Assembly (NCBI RefSeq): GCF_040362765.1 | Contig: NZ_BAABWK010000001.1 | Span: 1,651,501 to 1,715,500, forward strand | Direction of reading: 5' to 3' | Source of the DNA: Pyruvatibacter sp. HU-CL02332 | GTDB lineage: Bacteria; Pseudomonadota; Alphaproteobacteria; CGMCC-115125 | Length of the DNA stretch: 64,000 nt | Shown: piece by piece, positions 57,117 to 64,000 of the stretch | How the letters are laid out: the number at the start of each line of letters is the position of its first letter | Numbering within the stretch: position 1 is the stretch's first letter | The notes under the pieces: generated by a model | What the model saw: the letters and a program-made list of their open reading frames with translations, nothing else | What the model was told of the DNA's origin: nothing | Database searches by the model: none | Translations under genes and position numbers: made by a program

Positions 57117-58517
57117 ATGACTGCTGACACTTCGCCCGAAGACGCCATTCTCAATCCCACTGATCCCGGACAGGGCCCAACCCTGACCCGTGCCGTATCG
57201 GATATTTTTGAGGCGGGACGTCTGCGGCTCCAGACGCTTGTCCTGCTGCGCTGGCTGGCCGTTGGGGGGCAGGCCACAGCTGTCGTGTTCACAGCTTTCA
57301 TTATGGACTTTGAGTTGCCCCTCGAATGGTGCCTGGGGGCGATTGCAGCTTCAGCTTGGCTGAACGTCATTCTGGCAGTTCGCTACCCCGCCCCGCGGCG
57401 TCTTGGGGAGCGTGAGGCTGCTGCCTATCTGGCCTATGACATTCTCCAGCTTGGCGTTCTGCTCTATCTGACCGGCGGCCTTGAAAATCCGTTCGCGTTC
57501 CTGTTCCTCGTTCCCGTGACGATTTCAGCAACCACTTTGTCGCTACGCGCCACAATTGCCCTGGCCGCACTGGCGTTCATGTTGGTGACGATTCTCGGGC
57601 CGTACCACCTTCCATTGCCATGGTTTGCTGGAGAAGAAGTCCGGTTGCCGCCCTTGTGGCTGCTGGGCATGTGGGTGGCGCTCGTACTTGGTCTGGCCTT
57701 CATGACTGCCTACGCCTTTCGGGTGGCGCGCGAAGGGCGGCGCATGTCGGCCGCATTGTCAGCAACCCAGCTGGTGCTCGCCCGCGAGCAACGCTTGTCA
57801 GCGCTCGATGGTCTTGCTGCCGCCGCCGCACATGAGTTGGGCACGCCACTCGCCACAATTTCGCTGGTTACCAAGGAACTGAAACAGGAAGCCGGCAGCT
57901 CGCTTGACCCAGCGCTCGTCGAAGATCTGGAGCTTCTGCACAGTCAGGCAGAACGGTGTCGTGACATCCTGGGCAATCTCAGCCTGCGGGGACAGGCAGG
58001 GGATGTGGTCCATTCACGCATGTCTCTAGCCGTGTTGCTTGATGAAGCAGCCGACCCGTTCCGCGACCGAGGCCGTGAGATTGCCATTGAGCTATCGCCG
58101 GACAGCGAGGCCAGTGCCGGCGAGCCGCCTGACTTCGTCCGCCGCACGGAAATCATGTATGCCCTGCGCAACCTCATTGAAAATGCAGTTGCGTTCTCCC
58201 GCACCAAGGTCGTGGTTGCTGCCAGATGGTCCGCAGACACAGTCGAGATATCGATCAGCGACGACGGACCTGGCTTTTCAGCCAATGTGATTGATCAACT
58301 GGGCGAGCCCTATGTGTCGACGCGCCGGACCGTCCCCGGCAGCAAATCCCCAGACGCAGACATTGATGGGGGCGGCATGGGACTGGGCTTCTTTATCGCC
58401 AAAACACTGATCGAGCGGACCGGTGCCCGTCTTGCAGCAGCCAATGCATCCCGGGGGCAGACGGGGGCGATCATCCGCCTCATCTGGCCGCGAAATGTGG
58501 TGGAACCGCGCGACTGA
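57117..58517 (+). CDS. regB: Redox-sensing histidine kinase RegB (PrrB/ActS)
   Basis: A 466-residue membrane kinase that monitors quinone redox state. There are six transmembrane segments (about 40-205). The quinone-binding loop GGLENPF is at 120-126. The dimerisation/phosphoacceptor motif H239ELGTPLATI is the family's exact form, and Cys281 in AERCRDIL corresponds to the redox-active Cys of Rhodobacter RegB. The ATP-binding domain has NLIENAVAFS and GGGMGLGFFIAKTLIERTG. The start at ATG 57117 avoids the neighbouring ABC gene. It is divergent from the ABC ATPase. Confidence 0.95.
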   Translation: MTADTSPEDAILNPTDPGQGPTLTRAVSDIFEAGRLRLQTLVLLRWLAVGGQATAVVFTAFIMDFELPLEWCLGAIAASAWLNVILAVRYPAPRRLGEREAAAYLAYDILQLGVLLYLTGGLENPFAFLFLVPVTISATTLSLRATIALAALAFMLVTILGPYHLPLPWFAGEEVRLPPLWLLGMWVALVLGLAFMTAYAFRVAREGRRMSAALSATQLVLAREQRLSALDGLAAAAAHELGTPLATISLVTKELKQEAGSSLDPALVEDLELLHSQAERCRDILGNLSLRGQAGDVVHSRMSLAVLLDEAADPFRDRGREIAIELSPDSEASAGEPPDFVRRTEIMYALRNLIENAVAFSRTKVVVAARWSADTVEISISDDGPGFSANVIDQLGEPYVSTRRTVPGSKSPDADIDGGGMGLGFFIAKTLIERTGARLAAANASRGQTGAIIRLIWPRNVVEPRD

Positions 58518-58645
58518 GGCCTTGTGCAAATGCATGGGTGGCATGCTCGAAATCCCAAAGTGCGCGCTTTTGGCCCACCTGATGGTAAATCCAATAAACC
58601 ATTGAAAAATAAGGGAATACCAGAAAAGCGTATTGCGAAAGTACG

Positions 58646-58675
58646 TTGATTTGGAGTGGATTTCCGCCATATAAA
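58646..58675 (+). promoter_or_regulatory. Candidate regA promoter
   Basis: TTGATT (58646-58651) and TATAAA (58670-58675) are 18 bases apart, in an AT-richer stretch of the 217-base regB-regA spacer. It lies about 60 bases before the regA ATG and implies that regA can be transcribed independently of regB. Confidence 0.5.
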
Positions 58676-58734
58676 GAAGACAAGAAGAAGCGTGGGCAGA
58701 ACTCGCGCGCCAACCCAAAAAGGTGGCTCCTCAC

Positions 58735-59316
58735 ATGACCATGCAGGACTCAACAGATCTTCCCCGCGACACGTCTCGTGTGGATTCCCTCGAAGACAAA
58801 TCACTGCTTCTGGTGGATGACGACCAGCCCTTCCTGAACCGTCTTGGACGGGCGATGGAACGGCGCGGGTTTGAGGTGCGCACGGCATCCAGTGTTGGTG
58901 AAGGTCTGGCAGAAGTGCGTCGCGCAGCACCGGCATTCGCTGTGGTTGATCTGCGACTGGAGGACGGCACCGGTCTTGATGTTGTTCAGGCACTGCATGG
59001 CGCCCGCGAAGACGCCCGCGCGGTCATGCTGACAGGCTATGGCAACATCACCACTGCAGTGGCTGCTGTAAAACTTGGTGCTGTTGATTATCTCGCCAAG
59101 CCCGCCGACGCTGACGATGTGGAAGCAGCGCTTCTGGCGCGGCCGGACGCCTTGCCCGAGCCGCCTGAAAATCCCATGTCAGCGGACCGGGTTCGTTGGG
59201 AACACATCCAGCGCGTCTATGAGCTGTGTGGCCGCAACGTGTCCGAGACAGCACGCCGTCTCAACATGCACCGCCGTACACTCCAGCGCATTCTGGCCAA
59301 GCGCTCACCGCGTTAG
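58735..59316 (+). CDS. regA: Response regulator RegA (PrrA/ActR)
   Basis: A 193-residue two-domain regulator. The receiver has LLLVDDDQPFLNRLGRAMERRG and the phosphoacceptor Asp72 in FAVVDLRLEDGTG, with Lys in YLAKPAD. The Fis-like C-terminal HTH is SETARRLNMHRRTLQRILAKR, almost invariant in this family; WEHIQRVYELCGRNV precedes it. It controls respiratory, carbon- and nitrogen-fixation genes in relatives. ATG 58735 follows AAAGGTGG; a GTG at 58723 is an alternative. Confidence 0.97.
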   Translation: MTMQDSTDLPRDTSRVDSLEDKSLLLVDDDQPFLNRLGRAMERRGFEVRTASSVGEGLAEVRRAAPAFAVVDLRLEDGTGLDVVQALHGAREDARAVMLTGYGNITTAVAAVKLGAVDYLAKPADADDVEAALLARPDALPEPPENPMSADRVRWEHIQRVYELCGRNVSETARRLNMHRRTLQRILAKRSPR

Positions 59317-59343
59317 GATACTGTTGAAGGTCCAACGGTCGGA

Positions 59344-60330
59344 CTAGCGGTAAGAGTCGTCTGCCTCGAGATATGTGCGGACATAATCCGCCACACCGTC
59401 TTCAAGGGACGTGAATGGCTGCGTGTATCCAGCCTGCCGCAAGCGGTCCATCTGTGCCTGCGTGAAGTACTGATACTTGTCGCGGATCTGTTCCGGCGTA
59501 TCCACATACTCGATGTTGGCCTGCCGGTTGAGCGCTGAGAATGTCGCATGCGCGAGATCTTTGAAACTACGCGCTGCCCCCGTCCCAAGATTAAACAATC
59601 CGCTGACGGACGGTGTTTCAAGCAGCCACGACACAACGCGCGCGCAGTCTTTGACATACACAAAGTCACGTAACTGCCCGCCATCCTCGTAGTTGGGATT
59701 GTGCGACTTGAACAACCTCACCGGGCCGCCGCTGCGTGCATCTGGATGAATGTGCGCAACAACGCTCTTCTGCCCGCCCTTGTGATACTCGTTGGGGCCA
59801 TAGACGTTGAAGAATTTCAGACCGGCCCATTGCGGTGGCTTGGCGCCACCCGCTGACAGATGCCGGGCAATCCGCCGATCCACCATGTGCTTGGACCAGC
59901 CATAGGCATTGAGCGGCTTGAGCTGTGCCAGCGCCTCAAGGCCCATGTCATCATCAAAGCCTGCGTCTCCATCACCATAGGTGGCAGCCGACGACGCATA
60001 GATAAGCCGCGTGCCCGTGGCAGTCGCCCAGTCCCATAGATCATTGGTCAACCGGATGTTGGAGCGCACGATCAGATCAACATCGGTTTCTGTCGTGGAT
60101 GAAATGGCACCCATGTGAATGACGGCATCGATCTGGCCCGCATTCTTGTGCAGGAAATCAAACAGCGCTTCTGGCGCAATAACATCCTCGAGTTCGCAGT
60201 TGGCAATGTTGCGCCACTTGTCGCCATTTTCCAGCCAGTCGCAAACCACAAGCCCAGTTCGTCCGTCTTCGGACAATTGTGCCAGAATGTTGGAACCAAT
60301 AAATCCAGCGCCGCCGGTAACAACAATCAT
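59344..60330 (-). CDS. hldD: ADP-L-glycero-D-manno-heptose-6-epimerase
   Basis: Converts ADP-D,D-heptose to the L,D form for inner-core LPS. The 328-residue SDR protein has the NAD loop VVTGGAGFIGSNIL, the catalytic Tyr/Lys in NAYGWSKHMVD, SSAATYGDGD, and FFNVYGPNEYHKG (substrate-specific). It is transcribed with hldE, 41 bases downstream of it. Confidence 0.96.
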   Translation of the reverse strand: MIVVTGGAGFIGSNILAQLSEDGRTGLVVCDWLENGDKWRNIANCELEDVIAPEALFDFLHKNAGQIDAVIHMGAISSTTETDVDLIVRSNIRLTNDLWDWATATGTRLIYASSAATYGDGDAGFDDDMGLEALAQLKPLNAYGWSKHMVDRRIARHLSAGGAKPPQWAGLKFFNVYGPNEYHKGGQKSVVAHIHPDARSGGPVRLFKSHNPNYEDGGQLRDFVYVKDCARVVSWLLETPSVSGLFNLGTGAARSFKDLAHATFSALNRQANIEYVDTPEQIRDKYQYFTQAQMDRLRQAGYTQPFTSLEDGVADYVRTYLEADDSYR

Positions 60331-60371
60331 GGGTATGTCGATCCTGGAGTGAGTGTCATCAGGGTGCGCAT

Positions 60372-61868
60372 CTAGGCTTTCAGCCGTTCAATGGTTCGTG
60401 TCGTGCTTTCATCAGGTACGAGTTCTGCAAGAACAACGCGCCCACCGGTTGCCTGGACAATATCTGCACCCACAACGGTTTCCACTGTGTAGTCGGCGCC
60501 CTTGACCAGAACATCAGGCGTCAACGCCTTGATGAGTTCCACAGGTGTTTCGTCGGAGAAGATAATCACCATGTCCACGTCCTCGAGTGACGCCAGCACG
60601 AGCGCTCGCGCCATCTCGCCTTGAAGCGGACGTGTCTCTCCCTTGAGGATTTTTACCGAGCTGTCGGAGTTGAGACCGACAACCAGCCGGTCACACTCCG
60701 CGCGCGCCTGGCGCAGCAACGACAGATGCCCGGGGTGGATCAGGTCAAAACATCCATTGGTAAATCCGATGCTTTGCCCCTGAGCACGCCATCGTGCGGT
60801 GATGTCTGACGCCTCCGACACCGAGCAGACCTTCTGGTCGGCCTTCGTCACGTCAGCTGTATGCAATGCGCGTGTAAGTTCGTTGGGGTAAACAACTGCG
60901 GTGCCAACCTTGGCGACAACCAGCCCCGCGGTGGCGTTGGCAATGGACGAGGCCTGCACCAGATCCGCACCGGACGCGATGGCCAGTCCGAGTGTCGCAA
61001 GCACCGTGTCGCCCGCGCCTGACACGTCAAACACTTCCAGTGCCTGCGCCGGGAAGTGAGTGGCCTCAAGTCCATTCTCACCTCGTGTAACCAGCGTCAT
61101 GCCAGCTTGTGAGCGCGTGACAAGAATGGCATCTGCATTTGCGCTCTTGAGCGCTTCATGAGCTGCATCCATGACTTCTGCATCCGTCTCACACGGCATG
61201 CCGGTGGCGAGTGCCAGCTCTTTGAGGTTGGGCTTGATAAGCGTCGCGCCGCTATAGCGTGAAAAGTCTGCAGACTTGGGGTCAACAATCACCGGCAGGC
61301 CCATGGCCCGCGCCGCGCCGATAATGGCCTGCAGCACATTGTCGGACAGGCAGCCCTTGGCATAATCCGAAAGGACGATCGCCCCGGCGCCTTCCATCTC
61401 CGCGCGTGCGGCATCAACAATGCCATCAACAGATTCTTGTGACAGTGGCAGCGCCACCTCCTGATCCGCCCGCAACAGCTGCTGCGATCCAGCGATGAAG
61501 CGCGTCTTGACGGTGGTTGCCCGACCGATGTCAGTAATCAGATCCGGGTCGATGCGGTCTTCCTGTGAGATCAGGCGAACCACCTCTCGGCCAGGTTCAT
61601 CATCACCAATGGTGGCAAGCAGGCTGGCAGCGCCGCCCAGCGCGGCCACATTACGTGCGACGTTGCCTACACCACCCAGCATGGCCGCTTCGCGTTCCAC
61701 AGCAATCACCGGGATGGGTGCTTCAGGAGAAATGCGATCCACACTCCCATAGACATACCGGTCCAGCATGATGTCACCGAGGCACACCACGCGCGCCTCA
61801 CTGAAACGGCCAATGACGTCCAGCTCGGCGGGAACATCCAGTACAGGATCGGAAGATGAAACAGTCAT
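60372..61868 (-). CDS. hldE: Bifunctional heptose kinase/adenylyltransferase HldE
   Basis: A 498-residue fusion. The N-terminal ribokinase-like kinase (1-335; ARVVCLGDIMLDRYVYG, GGVGNVARNVAALGG, the catalytic Asp in DVSGAGDTVLA) phosphorylates heptose-7-phosphate. The C-terminal nucleotidyltransferase (from 360) has the HxGH motif in FTNGCFDLIHPGHLSLLRQA and makes ADP-heptose. It precedes hldD on the minus strand, and the pair implies a heptose-containing LPS core. Confidence 0.96.
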   Translation of the reverse strand: MTVSSSDPVLDVPAELDVIGRFSEARVVCLGDIMLDRYVYGSVDRISPEAPIPVIAVEREAAMLGGVGNVARNVAALGGAASLLATIGDDEPGREVVRLISQEDRIDPDLITDIGRATTVKTRFIAGSQQLLRADQEVALPLSQESVDGIVDAARAEMEGAGAIVLSDYAKGCLSDNVLQAIIGAARAMGLPVIVDPKSADFSRYSGATLIKPNLKELALATGMPCETDAEVMDAAHEALKSANADAILVTRSQAGMTLVTRGENGLEATHFPAQALEVFDVSGAGDTVLATLGLAIASGADLVQASSIANATAGLVVAKVGTAVVYPNELTRALHTADVTKADQKVCSVSEASDITARWRAQGQSIGFTNGCFDLIHPGHLSLLRQARAECDRLVVGLNSDSSVKILKGETRPLQGEMARALVLASLEDVDMVIIFSDETPVELIKALTPDVLVKGADYTVETVVGADIVQATGGRVVLAELVPDESTTRTIERLKA

Positions 61869-61991
61869 CGGTGCCTTAGGGTCTGCCCGTAGCGGGCTCT
61901 AACGGGTCAATATGAGTCGCGATCATAGGGATCGCAAAGCTCGCCCGAAAGGCCAAGCTATGTCTTGCAGTTAATGGGGCAAAAGACCGTT

Positions 61992-62489
61992 TTAGCCAAG
62001 CCCCGCATCGGGATCAGCAAGGCGCGATAGCCGGAGTGAGCCCGCCCGCGCAATGCGCAGTGTCACCGCCTTGCGGCGGGCCGCAGCAATCTTGTCCAGA
62101 GGCGCATCCCGCAGCATTTCTGCTCCATACCGGTCGGCGATCAAAAGTCCTGTTTCTGATGGCAGCTCACCCACCGGAAAGTCTTCAGGAACGGCGAAGA
62201 AGAGCCGGTCGCAAAAGTCGTTATACTCCGGCCATTTATTGTCCGCGCGCAGGTCAGCAAGGCTGGTCTTGATCTCGATAATCAGAATTTCACCTGCCGA
62301 ACCCAGCGCAATGACATCGGCGCGGCGGCCGGTCGCCAGTGTGAATTCCGTCAGTGGTGCCAAGCCAAGCCCCATCAAGTGGCGGCACACACCCCGCTGC
62401 ACATCAAGTGCGCGCGCCGACTGGCGGCCATCCTCCGGCAGCGACAGATCCCGCCAGCTTTCACGTTGCTCATGCCCTTGTGTGCTCAT
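61992..62489 (-). CDS. mmcB: MmcB-type DNA repair endonuclease
   Basis: A 165-residue protein of the Caulobacter MmcB family, a DNA-damage-induced putative nuclease. The PD-(D/E)xK core is visible: ADVIALGSAGEILIIEIKTSLADLRADNKW, with the Asp and the E-x-K pair. CDRLFFAVPEDFP and GLLIADRYGAEML complete the fold. It lies 123 bases upstream of hldE on the same strand. I found no LexA box of the alphaproteobacterial type upstream. Confidence 0.88.
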   Translation of the reverse strand: MSTQGHEQRESWRDLSLPEDGRQSARALDVQRGVCRHLMGLGLAPLTEFTLATGRRADVIALGSAGEILIIEIKTSLADLRADNKWPEYNDFCDRLFFAVPEDFPVGELPSETGLLIADRYGAEMLRDAPLDKIAAARRKAVTLRIARAGSLRLSRLADPDAGLG

Positions 62490-62580
62490 GCCGGAACGCT
62501 AGTGCCAGCGTGAGAACAAAACAAGTCCATGCAGTGCCGGTGTTTGAGGGTTAACGGCCCACGCAAAGGATGGCAGGCAA

Positions 62581-62616
62581 AAGAAAAGCGGCCCGCTGAA
62601 CAACAGCGGGCCGCTT
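62581..62616 (-). terminator. Strong intrinsic terminator after the di-iron protein gene
   Basis: On the minus strand, AAGCGGCCCGCTG, a TTGTT loop and CAGCGGGCCGCTT form a perfect 13-pair stem followed by TTCTT. It lies 30 bases beyond the stop of the di-iron gene and separates it from mmcB. Confidence 0.9.
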
Positions 62617-62646
62617 CAAATGCTCGACACTTAGGTCAGGGTCGTC

Positions 62647-63771
62647 TTACTCAGCAGCTGAAACCTGCTGCAGAGCGTCTGTCCGGGTACCAAAGTTGAT
62701 GGTCTGAAGGTACTTGATGCCTTCTTCCGCAATGTCGTCACCAATCATGTGATCGCCTTCGGACTTCAGCTCATCCATGTCCACGTAAGTGGCATAGAAG
62801 GGCTTCGTGCGATCTGTGATGATGCCGGCCTTGAGGAGCGTCTTGATCAGGACACGGAAGATATCGGTACCTGACTTCATGCGTTCCTTGCGATCTTCGT
62901 CGGTGAAGGCTTCAAGCATCTCTGCCTGAACCTGCTGCCAGTCGAGACCGAACTCTTCGTAGATGACTTTCTTCTGTTCCGGGTTCACCAGATTGAACAG
63001 CAGGGTCTGGAAGCACTCAGCGGCCCAGTCCTCGATGATGTGCTGTTCTTCTTCTGACAAGTTGGGAACCGTACGATCCGCCCAGATCTTGCCGAACTTG
63101 TGGTGGAACGCTTCGTCGGTCATCACCAGTTGTGTCAGGCGAACAAGAAGCGGGTCCTTCGAGTTCGTGTAGAGCGCAGCAAAAGCACCCATGGCGAGGC
63201 CTTCCACCAGCATCTGCATGCCGACGACCTTCTTGTAGACTTCCTTCGCGTTGACGATGTCGACGAGAAGGTTCTTCAGGGTGTCGCCGCAGGGCAGCGG
63301 TGTGCCCCAGCGTGCTTTCACATAGGCTGAAAAGCCGGTGACGTGGCGCGCTTCTTCGCGTGTCTGGTTGGCGGCGTATTCCTGTGCACCGGGGTCGCGC
63401 AGGATGTGGCAGAGCGAAGCGGACAGGCCAAGGGCGCCGGCTTCACCGTGCAGAATGGCAGACAGCATCCAGCGGGCATTCTGGCTTACAAAGCGAACGC
63501 GCTCTTTCTGGGTGAGCTTCTGGAAGCAGGGCAGCTGCAGCTCAGGAACCATGTCCTCAGGCAGCATCATTTCATTCTCCATATCGAACGGCTCGGAGAA
63601 ATCGATGTATTTTGTGTCCAGCGGATCCCAGAAATGGTCGTGGGTCGCGGAAATGATCTTGTCGAATGCGTCAGAGCGGGCACCGTAGCGGTCCACTTCA
63701 ATCATCGCGGCAAAATCGTCAGGGGCAACCGCATCATAGGCGGCGTCATGGGTAATCTGGCGCGTGGTCAT
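62647..63771 (-). CDS. Ferritin-like di-iron carboxylate protein
   Basis: A 374-residue soluble protein. The full di-iron ligand set is visible on four helices: E110 (HGEAGAL), E140-A-R-H143 (TREEARHVTG), E190 (MLVEGLAM) and E220-A-F-H223 (TDEAFHHKF). The length and the pattern resemble AurF-type N-oxygenases, ribonucleotide-reductase-like or fatty-acyl di-iron hydroxylases, but no subfamily motif settles the activity. GGAGGAG precedes the ATG. The gene is monocistronic, with its own promoter (63866-63896) and strong terminator, suggesting independent, perhaps high, expression. Confidence 0.8.
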   Translation of the reverse strand: MTTRQITHDAAYDAVAPDDFAAMIEVDRYGARSDAFDKIISATHDHFWDPLDTKYIDFSEPFDMENEMMLPEDMVPELQLPCFQKLTQKERVRFVSQNARWMLSAILHGEAGALGLSASLCHILRDPGAQEYAANQTREEARHVTGFSAYVKARWGTPLPCGDTLKNLLVDIVNAKEVYKKVVGMQMLVEGLAMGAFAALYTNSKDPLLVRLTQLVMTDEAFHHKFGKIWADRTVPNLSEEEQHIIEDWAAECFQTLLFNLVNPEQKKVIYEEFGLDWQQVQAEMLEAFTDEDRKERMKSGTDIFRVLIKTLLKAGIITDRTKPFYATYVDMDELKSEGDHMIGDDIAEEGIKYLQTINFGTRTDALQQVSAAE

Positions 63772-63865
63772 TGGTGAGTTGTCTCCTCCAAGAAACCTGA
63801 AAAGACCCCCTCACGAGCAGGGCCCAGGTCAAACAGCTCCAAAAGCAAATGTCGTATGCCGGTTT

Positions 63866-63896
63866 GCTCTAGCCCGAGCGTTGGCGGCACGTGCAA
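63866..63896 (-). promoter_or_regulatory. Candidate promoter of the di-iron protein gene
   Basis: On the minus strand TTGCAC is followed after 17 bases by GCTAGAGC, close to the Caulobacter-type -10 GCTANAWC. It lies about 95 bases before the start codon. Confidence 0.4.
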
Positions 63897-63972
63897 CCGG
63901 GATGCGCGTATGAGCGCGCAATTTCAGCTACTGACAAAAAGGTAGGTGGCCGATCTGCTTGCGGCAAGGAAA

Positions 63973-63992
63973 AAGTGACACAGGCGTCACTT
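63973..63992. promoter_or_regulatory. Inverted repeat near the right edge
   Basis: AAGTGAC and GTCACTT are perfect 7-base arms around 6 bases, flanked by GGAAA and TTCC that extend the symmetry imperfectly. It is about 80 bases upstream of the candidate promoter and could be an operator for this gene or for one beyond the window. Confidence 0.35.
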
Positions 63993-64000
63993 TCCTGGTT

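Noticed and set aside
62494-62517. LexA (SOS) box upstream of mmcB
   Set aside because: Two GAAC words are present, but 16 bases apart instead of the 7 in the alphaproteobacterial box.

Overview
This window is a stretch of chromosome from a GC-rich alphaproteobacterium. The evidence is the gene content and order: rimP-nusA-ylxR-infB-rbfA-truB-rpsO-pnp; the fabA-fabB-fabI cluster next to an Irr-type Fur regulator; mutM divergent from ubiE-ubiB-coaBC-dut; rpsT close to dnaA; dnaN-recF-gyrB; a RegB/RegA (PrrBA/ActSR) redox pair; an MmcB-type nuclease; and paired CCCCGGACTTGATCCGGGG palindromes. Heptose genes (hldD, hldE) point to a Gram-negative LPS envelope. I cannot name the genus. It could be a Hyphomicrobiales or Parvibaculales relative, but that is inference. 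I see no tRNA, rRNA, CRISPR array, transposase or prophage.

Layout. 1-2040: end of trmB, an unrecognised Cys-containing protein behind a structured leader, and a LysR regulator. 2040-12210: the transcription/translation operon rimP to pnp, opened by a hairpin just before rimP and closed by a strong terminator after pnp. 12240-16110: DUF4893 protein, a methyltransferase, a 600-base gap with a palindromic repeat, then a MarR gene and a 4Fe-4S/SCP2-like protein that share an operator-like motif. 16100-19590 (minus): GST, fabI, fabB, fabA (type II fatty acid synthesis). 19790-24260: GST, NUDIX, irr, rubrerythrin, a double-4Fe-4S CCG-domain protein and a DUF3501 protein, probably an iron- or peroxide-linked module of unknown role.

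24265-37220: SH3-domain protein, 2-hydroxyacid dehydrogenase, then a long minus-strand run (PAS protein, ThiF/MoeB, cysK, Rrf2 regulator, dut, coaBC, ubiB, ubiE), followed by mutM, an enoyl-CoA hydratase, a flavodoxin-fold protein and a cation/proton antiporter. 37380-47280 is the replication block: rpsT, a 750-base AT-richer gap that may be oriC, rhodanese, dnaA, a glyoxalase-like protein, dnaN, recF, a ClpP-like protease and gyrB.

47284-64000: a membrane protein, PBP1A, aldo/keto reductase, YgjP-type metallopeptidase, VOC protein, SCO1/SenC, ankyrin protein, metallo-beta-lactamase-fold hydrolase, ABC-2 exporter pair, RegB and RegA, hldD, hldE, mmcB and a ferritin-like di-iron protein.

Most of the window is core housekeeping DNA. 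The least understood parts are the rubrerythrin/CCG/DUF3501 module next to irr, the MarR-controlled Fe-S/SCP2 protein, the unexplained gap at 13713-14156 and the di-iron protein at the right edge.
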